From DATJPR01 sp035506295 (GTDB taxonomy: Bacteria > Bacteroidota > Ignavibacteria > UBA10030 > UBA6906): DNA of 34,794 nt. The notes beneath the pieces were generated by a model that worked only from the letters and a program-made list of their open reading frames with translations, made no database searches and was not told the DNA's origin. Positions 1-7,843 of this stretch are shown in pieces (position 1 is the stretch's first letter; each line of letters opens with the position of its first letter). The stretch is taken from the NCBI GenBank assembly GCA_035506295.1, contig DATJPR010000219.1:1-34794 (forward strand). Reading direction: 5' to 3'. A program made the translations under genes and the position numbers.

Positions 1-60
1 AACGTGGTGTACAATTACACGAAAACCGGTATGAATCGCAAACAACGTCTGACAGGCAAA

Positions 61-93
61 ACCCGGGCTCCCTGCAAACATCGGAGCCCGGGT
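61..93 (-). terminator. Intrinsic terminator after the 119-1120 lipoprotein gene
   Basis: A perfect 11-bp GC-rich inverted repeat (ACCCGGGCTCC / GGAGCCCGGGT) with an 11-nt loop lies 25 bases beyond the stop codon. Read on the minus strand, the right arm runs straight into TTTT and then GCC, so the U-tract is short. The position directly downstream of an isolated gene supports a terminator; the short U-tract keeps confidence moderate. Confidence 0.65.
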
Positions 94-118
94 CCCCCCA
101 TCACCTGGCTGTGATGGT

Positions 119-1120
119 TTAATACATCCTGTACGGAACACCCCACCAGCTGGCGGAATACGGCGCATTCGAATCATACAGCGTTGCTTTCGTCAGGGCG
201 TCGACGCCGACATAGAACGATCCCATGCCGAAGCGCGGCAGGAGTGACTTCGTATACACCTTCGTATAGAAACCGTTTCCATCGGGACCGCTCTGCGACA
301 CCAGCGTCATCCTCGCGCGTTCATAGCGGAGCGACTGGAGGCCGAAACCGTGCCGCAGCGCAACCATGTCCGTATCGCTCGACTGACTCATCAATGTCAC
401 CGTCACCGAAACAGAATCGCCCAGGGCGAATTGCGGAACATCTCCGCGTCCGCCGTGGAAGAGATTGAGCCACTTATACCGCAGCCAGAATGCCTCGGGA
501 TCGGTAATGGTGATGGAATCTCCGCCGCCGAGCAGCTGGATCTTCGTGACCTGGATTCCGTTGTTCGCGGGCATCGGGCTCGTTCCGCCGACCACCAACG
601 ATGTCGCGACCGGGACCCAGTTCAACCAATATTTCTTCGTGTCCTTCGCCACCCGTCGGAAAATCACGTTCTTTCCGGATGTGTCCGCAAACGGCTTCGT
701 GAAGACCGAATCGACGCCGTTGATCGACGTCCGGATTTTCAGCGTTCCGCTTACCGCGCGGGTCACATGGGCGACAGCCATCGTGTCGCCCGGCAACACG
801 TTCAGGTTGATCGTGCGTGTGATCGACGTGATGAAACGACCCCAGCGAAGAGGTGTGATCGATGTGTCGGTTTTCGAAAGGCCTGTCGCATCACTGTAGT
901 TGGTCGGCGCGACCGCTGGATCGGCAAAGGCATAGACATCTGCGGCATTCGTCACGAACTCGTCCGCCGCGGCGGAATTCACCATCGCGGTCTGTTCATT
1001 GGTGACACCTGCAGGGGGCTGATCACTTGCTGGTCCCGTCGAGTTGTCCTTCTGGCACCCCATCAGGGTCAGACCCGCAAGAAGACTCAGCACGCCGAAC
1101 AGCGAAAATACCCTCTTCAT
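119..1120 (-). CDS. Uncharacterised secreted lipoprotein, 333 aa
   Basis: I do not recognise the family. The start at 1120 is chosen because GGAGGAG sits a few bases upstream and the resulting N-terminus is a classic lipoprotein signal: MKR, a hydrophobic stretch, then LTLMGC with the lipid-accepting Cys at about residue 22. After a Gly/Pro/Asn linker the mature part is rich in Thr, Ser and Val with alternating hydrophobic pattern, which suggests beta-sandwich or barrel-like secondary structure. It ends in an aromatic-rich tail, SASWWGVPYRMY. No enzymatic motif is visible. The gene stands alone between a terminator-like hairpin and a sigma54-like promoter at 1178-1192, immediately downstream of a gene for a sigma54 activator. 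I infer that this lipoprotein is a regulated output of that activator. Its location (inner or outer membrane) cannot be decided from sequence. Confidence 0.85.
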   Translation of the reverse strand: MKRVFSLFGVLSLLAGLTLMGCQKDNSTGPASDQPPAGVTNEQTAMVNSAAADEFVTNAADVYAFADPAVAPTNYSDATGLSKTDTSITPLRWGRFITSITRTINLNVLPGDTMAVAHVTRAVSGTLKIRTSINGVDSVFTKPFADTSGKNVIFRRVAKDTKKYWLNWVPVATSLVVGGTSPMPANNGIQVTKIQLLGGGDSITITDPEAFWLRYKWLNLFHGGRGDVPQFALGDSVSVTVTLMSQSSDTDMVALRHGFGLQSLRYERARMTLVSQSGPDGNGFYTKVYTKSLLPRFGMGSFYVGVDALTKATLYDSNAPYSASWWGVPYRMY

Positions 1121-1177
1121 TGACTCCTCCTGTATATGTGAAACTCCGATTGCCTCTGTCGTGTGTCCTCCTGAAAC

Positions 1178-1192
1178 ACAAGACACGTGCCA
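1178..1192 (-). promoter_or_regulatory. Candidate sigma54 (-24/-12) promoter for the lipoprotein gene
   Basis: Read on the minus strand the sequence is TGGCACG-TGTC-TTGT. The family consensus is TGGCACG-N4-TTGCW. The -24 half is a perfect match and the 10-nt spacing between the GG and the -12 G is exact. The only departure is T for C at the -12 position. A transcript would begin near 1166, leaving a leader of about 45 bases that contains the ribosome binding site for the start at 1120. I found no other site of this quality in the window, and this one lies between a sigma54 activator gene and the next gene. Confidence 0.5.
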
Positions 1193-1200
1193 ATGCCCAT

Positions 1201-1311
1201 GTGCTTCACCGCACGGTGCGAATGCGGCAATCCGTGATGAAAAGGGGGAAATGGAGATGCTGGAAGGAGGAATGGCAAAGGATGAACTGCGGGATTCGCG
1301 AGGTGAAGTGC
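1201..1311. promoter_or_regulatory. Possible activator-binding repeats upstream of the sigma54 promoter
   Basis: Two inverted copies of a GnnCTTCACC element occur, GTGCTTCACC at 1201-1210 and, on the other strand, GCACTTCACC at 1302-1311. The first is embedded in a small palindrome with arms CACCG/CGGTG at 1207-1218. The distal copy lies roughly 110 bases upstream of the -24 element, the distance at which enhancer-binding proteins usually bind. The match is short and could be chance; no binding is shown by the sequence alone. Confidence 0.25.
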
Positions 1312-1345
1312 GGGGTCGGGTTGATTCAAGCGATCCGGAGGGGGA

Positions 1346-3991
1346 TCAACGCTCGTCGTCTTCGGGTTTCCAACGTCCTCTATAGTATGCCTCGCCGGCC
1401 TTCTCGACACATTCGTGGTAGCGTTGCGGCAGGTTCTTCATCTTCGGCTTGAGTGACGCCAGCGATTTCTCCCACGGTTGCGACCGGTCGACAGCAGGCA
1501 CGATGTTCGCAAGGTATTCTTCGAGCCGTTTCCTTACCCGCGCGAGTATCTGGTCGTCATTGCTGAGCGCCACGTGCTGGACCGTTCTCTCCTTGTCGAA
1601 TTCCGCTTCCACAAAGACCTTCAGGAATTCTCCCCGGAGGTATTCGGCGACTGTGCCACGGTTCAATCCCCCCAGCTCGAGCGCGGCATCAGAGACCGCA
1701 CTGCGGGAGAACCCCCGCAGGCGAACGAGCTCCATGACGCGATCGGCCACAGGCACCGTTCCTCGCAATGCGGAGGCAAGATCGTCCGGCAGGTCCCGTG
1801 CGACGATCATCGTGCGGTCGTCCGCGCGTGCGAGGAGGACGGCGCGGCGCAGCGTGCCTTCGAGCTCACGGACGTTCCCCGGCCAGGTGTGCGACTGCAG
1901 AATTTCCATCACCCCTTTCGAAACGGTGATGGCGCCTCCTTCACGGGCAAGAATATGCCGGACGAGAATTTCGATATCCGTGCTTCGTTCCCGCAGGGGA
2001 GGAAGAGAGATGGTGAGAACATTGATGCGATAGTACAAGTCCTCCCTGAACTTCTTGCGCGCCACCTCTTCCCGGAGATCTTTGTTCGTGGCAGCGACCA
2101 CACGGACATCGACCTTCATGGTCTTTGTCCCGCCCACCCGCTCGAACTCACCCGCCTGCAGGACGCGCAGCAATTTCAGCTGGAATGCTTCACTCACCTC
2201 GCCGATCTCGTCCAGAAAGATTGTCCCTTTGTCGGCGAGCTCGAACCTTCCCATTTTGTCCCGCACCGCTCCGGTGAATGCGCCTTTCTCATGACCGAAA
2301 AGTTCGCTCTCCAAGAGGCCCTCGGCGAGGGCTCCGCAGTTCACCGCCACGAACGGTCCGGTGGCCCGGCGGCTCCGCGCATGGATCGCGCGGGCGACGA
2401 GCTCTTTCCCCGTCCCGCTTTCGCCGAGGATCAACACCGGCGCTTCGCTCGAGGCGATTTTTTTCACGAAGTCGACCACCGGCTTCAGGACACCGGTCGT
2501 CGCATGCACGATGCCTTCAAAATTGTCGATGTGATCTTCCGCGCCTGTCGCCGGGAACTCTTCCATATCGCTCGCCTGGGTCGCCAGATCATGGATCTCG
2601 GCTTTGTACTTGCGGATCTCGTCCAACAGCTCATCGGAGCGCGTTCGTGTCGGCTGCTTCCGCATGTCGAGAAGTTCCTGCTCGAGCAACGCCACTTTCG
2701 CCTCGCGGTCGTGCAATCGCGTGAGGATCTCTTCCTTTTCTGCAGAGAGTGTCTCAACCTGCTTTCCCTCTCCCCGCCATCGCACCACGAGGCTCATGGT
2801 GGATCCGATGATGCTCCCGACGATCATTCCCGCCTCGGGCAACAAGAGTCCTTTACCAAGAAACACGAGCGCACCCGCACCCAGGACGACGACCGGTATC
2901 AATACACCGGCGGCAATGTTCATTGGACGGGACAGAGACAATCCCATGAAGCAGGAAAGGTACGTGACTGCTGCAATCAGCAGGACGCTCCAGAATGCGG
3001 ATGCGACAATCGGGAAACGATTGCGCAAGGCGTTATCGAGAAACGTCGCATGGATGACAATGGTAGGCGTGCGCGCACCGACGGGCGTCGAGCGGAATTC
3101 GCTTCGCCCTTCCGCGACCACGCCGACGAGAACGATCTTCCCTTGGAGCGATTCGACCGGGAGAATTTCCCTTCCGCCGTGACGTGCGGCATCGTACGAC
3201 CGCAAAACGTCGAGAAACGCGTAGTGGGTGAAACTCTTCAGCGAGCCGGGGAAATACAGCGGCACAATACCCGAAGAGGTGACCGGAATGTGCCGTTCAC
3301 GCCCCTCATGGTCGAGAAGGATGATGTCGTCCTTCCACCATACATCGTTGCGCGAGGTGCCTGTTGCGACCCGAAAGAGCTCGAGGGCAAACGCCGGGAC
3401 AGATCCGGCCTTCGTGGCGACGACCGGCGGCAGCGCCGATCCGTCGTCGCCGCTGAAGTTCACGTGGCCGATGCCCGCGGCAGACGCGAGAAGGGCGGGA
3501 AACGGGAGATGGAGCCGCACCCCTGTGGGGAAATCTCCGTGGAGCCGAGGATAGACCGGCACGCCGTGTGGCAGCGGGGTCGTGTCTGTCAGGGTCGGAC
3601 CGATCGCGTCGAAGTATGCAGGCAAAACAACCGTGCACGCTTCGTGCGTCATCCTCGCCAACAGCGTGTCGTACTCGGCGAATTCCCCATACCCGAGTTT
3701 CTGGTCCTCGAACATGATTTCCATCCCGATCGCCTTCGGCTTCAGTTCGGCGAGCGCGTGGATCATGAGAGCGTAGAAATTCCTCCGGACCGGCCACCCG
3801 AGCGTTTTGATGGCGTCGTTATCGATGGTCAGGATGACAATGTTCGAGTCCGCCGGGGTTTCCCCCCGCAGCTCGTAGTTCATCGCGGTAAGCTGATCTT
3901 CAACGGGAGTGGACAACCGAGAGACAAGAGACACAAGAATGACAATCGGAACACCGATGACCACAGCGATGAGTGCCGGGGAGCGGGTCAT
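1346..3991 (-). CDS. CHASE2 sensor fused to a sigma54-activating AAA+ domain
   Basis: This is a membrane-spanning enhancer-binding protein of 881 aa. An N-terminal helix (about residues 5-25) is followed by an extracytoplasmic CHASE2 domain (about 28-315), three hydrophobic helices (325-405) and a predicted coiled coil (405-475). Next comes the sigma54-interaction AAA+ domain with Walker A GESGTGKE (about 523), the sigma54-contacting loop GAFTGA (about 570), Walker B GTIFLDEIGE (about 590), and WPGNVREL near its end. A helix-turn-helix-like segment (about 762-790) precedes an unusual charged tail of 90 residues. The ATG at 3991 overlaps the upstream stop as ATGA, so translation is probably coupled. 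CHASE2 is normally attached to kinases, cyclases or GGDEF domains. Here, binding of an unknown envelope signal is inferred to control ATP-driven opening of sigma54 promoters without a separate kinase. The AAA+ assignment is firm; the ligand is unknown. Confidence 0.93.
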   Translation of the reverse strand: MTRSPALIAVVIGVPIVILVSLVSRLSTPVEDQLTAMNYELRGETPADSNIVILTIDNDAIKTLGWPVRRNFYALMIHALAELKPKAIGMEIMFEDQKLGYGEFAEYDTLLARMTHEACTVVLPAYFDAIGPTLTDTTPLPHGVPVYPRLHGDFPTGVRLHLPFPALLASAAGIGHVNFSGDDGSALPPVVATKAGSVPAFALELFRVATGTSRNDVWWKDDIILLDHEGRERHIPVTSSGIVPLYFPGSLKSFTHYAFLDVLRSYDAARHGGREILPVESLQGKIVLVGVVAEGRSEFRSTPVGARTPTIVIHATFLDNALRNRFPIVASAFWSVLLIAAVTYLSCFMGLSLSRPMNIAAGVLIPVVVLGAGALVFLGKGLLLPEAGMIVGSIIGSTMSLVVRWRGEGKQVETLSAEKEEILTRLHDREAKVALLEQELLDMRKQPTRTRSDELLDEIRKYKAEIHDLATQASDMEEFPATGAEDHIDNFEGIVHATTGVLKPVVDFVKKIASSEAPVLILGESGTGKELVARAIHARSRRATGPFVAVNCGALAEGLLESELFGHEKGAFTGAVRDKMGRFELADKGTIFLDEIGEVSEAFQLKLLRVLQAGEFERVGGTKTMKVDVRVVAATNKDLREEVARKKFREDLYYRINVLTISLPPLRERSTDIEILVRHILAREGGAITVSKGVMEILQSHTWPGNVRELEGTLRRAVLLARADDRTMIVARDLPDDLASALRGTVPVADRVMELVRLRGFSRSAVSDAALELGGLNRGTVAEYLRGEFLKVFVEAEFDKERTVQHVALSNDDQILARVRKRLEEYLANIVPAVDRSQPWEKSLASLKPKMKNLPQRYHECVEKAGEAYYRGRWKPEDDER

Positions 3992-5199
3992 TGACGGGCG
4001 AGCCAAAGTTGGGGATTTTGTTTCTCCTGGTCCTTCCAAATCTCGAAGTGGATCCGCGGTCCGTCAACCGACTCACCACTCTCGGCGATGACTTCGCCTT
4101 CCTTGACGTTTTGTCCCTCGAGGACTTTGATGTCCTCGAGGTGCGTGTAGACGGTCCGGTATCCGCCCGAGTGATCGATGATCATCAGGTTGCCGAACGA
4201 CGGAAGCCACCAGATCCGGGCGACCTCACCGTCCGCCACGGCTGTCACCGCCGTGCCGGGCTTGACAGCGATGTCGATGCCGGGATTCAAGGTCACGGTC
4301 TTCAGGGTGGGATGCCGTTGCGCGCCGAACTGGGCCACGATCGAGCCCTCCGCAACAGGCCACCGCAGATGGCCCCGGCGCGCAGCGAAGTTCCCCGCGC
4401 CTGCGGGTTGCGGCAGTCGTTCGTGCGCCGATGATTCAGCGAGATGCTGTTTCTTGATCTTCTCGGCCTCGATTAATTGCGTGATCATGTCTTCGAGGTC
4501 CTTCGCCGCCCTGTTCTGCCGCTCGAGAGACTGCTGAAGCAGCTTCCGGTCGTGACGGATCTGCGTTATCATCTTTCGCCGGTCTTCCGCCAGCGAGGCC
4601 AGCCGCGCCTGTTCATTCCCCTTTTCTTCGATCACCCTTCGCTGATCGCCCAGCTGAAGTTGAAGGCGCACTTCCACCTGTTCCAGGTCGTGTTTGCGGC
4701 GCGCAATCGCATCCGCGTCCTGCTTGCGCTGGCGGCTGAAGCGTTTGAGATACTCGTTCCTGATCGCGAACTGGTTGATCGAGGACGACGAAAGAAGCAG
4801 CTCCAGGTCGTGCACGCGGCCAGCCTTGTACACGGACACGACGTAGCGACTGTATTCATCCCTGAGGAAATCGTAGTGCTGCTGAAGACGTTCGATGGTG
4901 GTGCGGCTGGTATCGATCCTAAGCTGAAGGTCCTGTTCGTCGGCCTTGAGCCGGCTGATCAAACGGCGGAGAAGGGTGGCATTCCGGTCATACGTGTCGA
5001 GAAGATCGAGGGAGACCTTCTCCTTCTTGCTCTGGTCTTTCATCTTCTCTTCCATCGCCGCGATCTGGTCTCTGATGGACTGGAGTTCCTTCTGCCGCTT
5101 GGAAATTTCCGTTTGGGCGGAGGGAGTTCCGGAAAGAGCGGTGGAGAGCGTTGCGATCAACACCACGGAGAAGGCATATGCAATGCGAGGTGCTCTCAT
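3988..5199 (-). CDS. EnvC-like murein hydrolase activator (degenerate LytM/M23)
   Basis: A signal peptide (about residues 1-28, ending SAQ) leads into a long coiled coil (about 30-260), and a LytM/M23 fold occupies the last 120 residues. Active M23 peptidases carry zinc ligands in HxGxD and HxH motifs. Here the first is NPGID and the last is GPRIHFEI, so at least two histidines are missing. E. coli EnvC shows the same pattern of loss and ends in a similar NPQxWL sequence, as here (NPQLWL). EnvC-type proteins do not cut peptidoglycan themselves but activate amidases at the septum. No amidase is encoded in the window. The gene starts 14 bases after the preceding stop and its TGA overlaps the ATG of the CHASE2-sigma54 gene, so the regulator and the cell-wall factor are produced together. 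Confidence is high for the fold and moderate for an activator role. Confidence 0.88.
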   Translation of the reverse strand: MRAPRIAYAFSVVLIATLSTALSGTPSAQTEISKRQKELQSIRDQIAAMEEKMKDQSKKEKVSLDLLDTYDRNATLLRRLISRLKADEQDLQLRIDTSRTTIERLQQHYDFLRDEYSRYVVSVYKAGRVHDLELLLSSSSINQFAIRNEYLKRFSRQRKQDADAIARRKHDLEQVEVRLQLQLGDQRRVIEEKGNEQARLASLAEDRRKMITQIRHDRKLLQQSLERQNRAAKDLEDMITQLIEAEKIKKQHLAESSAHERLPQPAGAGNFAARRGHLRWPVAEGSIVAQFGAQRHPTLKTVTLNPGIDIAVKPGTAVTAVADGEVARIWWLPSFGNLMIIDHSGGYRTVYTHLEDIKVLEGQNVKEGEVIAESGESVDGPRIHFEIWKDQEKQNPQLWLARQ

Positions 5200-5213
5200 T
5201 GCCCGACCGTATG

Positions 5214-5981
5214 CTATTGCGGGTTGATACGACGAGCCGACGGGGGAACGGTATAATCGAACGAGAGATCGTCGGCGTTGATATCCGCGCGCGAAAACGC
5301 GACCGAGACCCGGCGTCCCTCGCGCGGCATCGTGAGCGAGAGCCGTCGCGCGATGCGCATCCCATCCTGGTCGATGCTCCCGGAGGATGATCCCTCCAGG
5401 ACGACGGCCCCCGACGGGTCCGTCATCTGAAAGCGCCGTACCAGCAATTCGTCGGGGTCGAGCCAGTAGGAACTGGTAAGACTGCTCGCATGATACCGGA
5501 GGAGAAACAGACCCTCATCGGTGGTGTACTGGGACGGCGCCTCATGATCCGGAAGCGGGATCGAGCCCGTGAAGACGTCGAAGATTTGTTCATACGTGAG
5601 ATCGACGGGAATCACGGACCGGAGTGTGCCGGAGGTCGGCGAGCCGGTGGCGACGGTGTTCTGCATGCTGTTGTACATGACGAACCGGTCGCGGGAGAGG
5701 AAGAAGAGGCCGACGCGGATGCCGAACGGCCCTTCAAGACGGACGAGAAGAGAATCGGGTTTCCGCACGGTGATGGTGAAGGCCGCCGAGCCGCTCATCT
5801 CGGGCGACTCGAACGAAATGCTCCCCCGACCGTCGAGTGTCCGGACCTTGGCGTCCTCCTGCCTGGTCATCGTTGTGAGCGCGGCCGCGCTGGTCTTGTC
5901 CGTGTCCAGCGCGATCCCCTCCCGGCGCGGGGCGCAGGAGGCGAGGAGGAAAACCAGGCTCACCGCCACGACGCGCTGCAT
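5214..5981 (-). CDS. LolA/DUF4292-like outer-membrane lipoprotein, 255 aa
   Basis: The ATG at 5981 overlaps the stop of the TPR gene as TGATG; a longer frame opens further upstream but would bury the signal peptide. The N-terminus MQRVVAVSLVFLLASC is a lipoprotein signal with Cys at about residue 16. The mature protein alternates strands in the manner of the LolA/LolB half-barrel, with features such as GSISFESPEMSGSAAFTITVR, a segment LLVRLEGPFGIRVGLFF and a FDYTVPP-like C-terminus. These match the DUF4292 family common in Bacteroidota and relatives. LolA/LolB-fold proteins carry acyl chains across the periplasm, so a role in lipoprotein or lipid transfer is likely, but the exact cargo is not known. 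It lies in an operon with a TPR lipoprotein and an EnvC-like protein, consistent with envelope assembly. Confidence 0.85.
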   Translation of the reverse strand: MQRVVAVSLVFLLASCAPRREGIALDTDKTSAAALTTMTRQEDAKVRTLDGRGSISFESPEMSGSAAFTITVRKPDSLLVRLEGPFGIRVGLFFLSRDRFVMYNSMQNTVATGSPTSGTLRSVIPVDLTYEQIFDVFTGSIPLPDHEAPSQYTTDEGLFLLRYHASSLTSSYWLDPDELLVRRFQMTDPSGAVVLEGSSSGSIDQDGMRIARRLSLTMPREGRRVSVAFSRADINADDLSFDYTVPPSARRINPQ

Positions 5982-7723
5982 CACAAAGACCCGCGTGTGA
6001 TTTTCGCCCGGAGGCTGGAATTGTCGTGATCGAGCTGCAGCGCCATGTTCCATTGCTCGATCGCCGCATCGCGATTGTTCATCTTGAAGTAAATGTCGCC
6101 GAGGTGTTCATACACGGTGGCGTTTGCTTCTCCCCTGGTGATCGCCTCCTTCACGTATTTCACTGCATCCTGGTATTGTCCCAGCCGGTAATAGATCCAT
6201 CCCATCGTGTCAAGATACGACCCGTTGGCCGGCTGGGCGGCGACCGCCTGCTTTGCCATCGCGAGGGCGCGGTCGAGGTGCTCATTTCTCTCTGCGAGAC
6301 TGTAGCCGTAATTATTCAGCACGAGATCATTCGAGGGGTTCAAGCGCAACGCTTCCTCGTACAGCGAGTCCGCCTCATCAAAGTGCTTCAACGCCTCGTA
6401 GACCAGCGCCAGCTGCGCAATCGCGTCCTGGTCCGTGCGATTCAGCGAGCGGGCATGTTCGAGCACGCGGACCGCATCAACATTCCTGTTCAGACGGCTG
6501 TAAGCGACGCCCAGAAAGAAGTTCACGCGGAAATCATCCGGCAGGACTTTGATCGCCGATTCCAGGATGCGCACCACTTCGGCAAAGTTGTTGTCGGTGA
6601 GATAAACCGACGAGAGGTAGACCCATCCGTCCGCGTTCCAGCTCGCCAGCTCGGTGACCTTCCGGAAATTCCGCACCGCGGTGGAATCGTCCTTCGCCAG
6701 CGATCCGATCGCTCCGAGGAACCAGTACGGGCGCCAGTCGTTGGGCGCGTTGGCGCGAAGGCGTTCGAAGATCGACTTCGCGCGCGGGACCAAGGTGGAG
6801 TCCTTCTGCGATTGGTTGAAGTACAACTCGCCGATCCGGATCTTCGCATCGAGCGTCACGCTGTCCGAGCCCAACAGCGTGTCGAAATCCCGCGCGGCGA
6901 CAGCATAGTTTTTTCTCACGAGATTCAATCCCGCCGTCTCACTGAGATACTCGAGATTGTCCGGGTCCTCCTCGCGGAGCGACCGGTAGACGGTGAGAGC
7001 GCTGTCGAACTCTTCCGCGCGGGCGTACGTCTGGGCAAGTGTGTGGCGCAGCTCCTTGTTCGACGGGTCGATCTCGGTCATCTCCCGCAGCGCGTCCGCG
7101 GCCTCGGGATATTTGCTCAGCTTGTTGCAGAGGTCGGCCATTTGCAGCAGCACGTCCCACTGCGGCCCGAACCGGTCGAGGATCTGGTGATAGACGGCCA
7201 GGGCTTTGAGCGGAGTTCTGCTCTGGTAGAGCCGCGCAAGGTTGAACCATGACTCAATGCTGGAGGAATCCAACCGCACCAATGTCTCATACTGGAGGAT
7301 CGCGGAGTCGGGCTTCGAGGCGGTCAGATAGATGGAGGCCAGATTGCGTCGGTATTCGGGATTCTCGGGGGCAAGTTGGACCGCTTCGCGCGCCGCGTCA
7401 AGAGCGGGATCGAACTTGCTCAGCATTCCATAGGCGCGGGAAAGAGCGAAGTAGATCGCATGGTTCTGGTCGAAGCGGAGCGCCTCCTGGTAGTCAAGCA
7501 CCGCCTGGGCAAATTCACCCCGCTGCTCATTGACGAGCCCGTCGATAAAGTGTTGCATCGCGATCCCCTGCTCCGGCGTCGGTTTCGCCTGTTCTTCCCG
7601 CGGACGATCCGGCGATGCAACCGTCCCGCGCGGCGACACGCAGCCGGATCCCAAGAATAACGAAGCCGCCGACACCACGGCGGCCATGACGGCTGACGCA
7701 CAGATATTTCCCACGATTCGCAC
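5981..7723 (-). CDS. TPR-repeat lipoprotein, 580 aa
   Basis: The frame stays open far upstream, but the real start is taken as GTG at 7723: GAGGGGAG lies seven bases before it and a promoter lies just beyond. The product begins with a short basic stretch, a hydrophobic segment and LFLGSGC, a slightly atypical lipobox. The remainder is a chain of about 13 tetratricopeptide repeats (from about residue 45 to 575), with repeated A-x-x-x-Y/F, P-N/D-N and D-A-x-x-x-Y/L signatures, including a canonical unit near the end (ANATVYEHLGDIYFKMNNRD). TPR solenoids bind other proteins; this one is probably a periplasmic scaffold. It is the first gene of an operon with the LolA-like, EnvC-like and CHASE2-sigma54 genes. 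Partners cannot be named from sequence. Confidence 0.9.
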   Translation of the reverse strand: MRIVGNICASAVMAAVVSAASLFLGSGCVSPRGTVASPDRPREEQAKPTPEQGIAMQHFIDGLVNEQRGEFAQAVLDYQEALRFDQNHAIYFALSRAYGMLSKFDPALDAAREAVQLAPENPEYRRNLASIYLTASKPDSAILQYETLVRLDSSSIESWFNLARLYQSRTPLKALAVYHQILDRFGPQWDVLLQMADLCNKLSKYPEAADALREMTEIDPSNKELRHTLAQTYARAEEFDSALTVYRSLREEDPDNLEYLSETAGLNLVRKNYAVAARDFDTLLGSDSVTLDAKIRIGELYFNQSQKDSTLVPRAKSIFERLRANAPNDWRPYWFLGAIGSLAKDDSTAVRNFRKVTELASWNADGWVYLSSVYLTDNNFAEVVRILESAIKVLPDDFRVNFFLGVAYSRLNRNVDAVRVLEHARSLNRTDQDAIAQLALVYEALKHFDEADSLYEEALRLNPSNDLVLNNYGYSLAERNEHLDRALAMAKQAVAAQPANGSYLDTMGWIYYRLGQYQDAVKYVKEAITRGEANATVYEHLGDIYFKMNNRDAAIEQWNMALQLDHDNSSLRAKITRGSL

Positions 7724-7748
7724 AGAGATACTCCCCTCTTTGCAAAAA

Positions 7749-7777
7749 AATATACTACAACACCCAGTGAATAACAA
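7749..7777 (-). promoter_or_regulatory. Promoter of the envelope operon (TPR gene first)
   Basis: On the minus strand TTGTTA (7772-7777) and TATATT (7749-7754) are separated by exactly 17 bases. Transcription would start near 7742, giving a leader of about 20 bases with the ribosome binding site GAGGGGAG at 7731-7738 and the GTG start at 7723. The same -10 hexamer and spacing recur upstream of three other genes in the window. Confidence 0.65.
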
Positions 7778-7783
7778 GCCGAC

Positions 7784-7812
7784 TTGAAATCGACTGTGCT
7801 TTTGTGTAACGT
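7784..7812 (+). promoter_or_regulatory. Weak candidate promoter of the ATP-grasp gene
   Basis: TTGAAA (7784-7789), a 17-base spacer and TAACGT (7807-7812) precede the ATG at 7844. The -10 match is poor (T, A and the final T only). It is listed because the divergent gene needs a promoter in this 120-base gap and no better candidate is visible. Confidence 0.25.
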
Positions 7813-7843
7813 GCGGCCGAACGCGCACGGTTTCTCTCCTGTC

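Noticed and set aside
1121..1166. TATACA near the lipoprotein start as a sigma70 -10
   Set aside because: It overlaps the ribosome binding region and has no TTG-type -35 at 17 bases; the sigma54-like site fits better.
1478..3994. A long plus-strand frame of 838 codons opposite the CHASE2-sigma54 gene
   Set aside because: It is rich in Arg, His and Asp without domains, typical of antisense frames in GC-rich genes, while the minus strand encodes clear AAA+ motifs.
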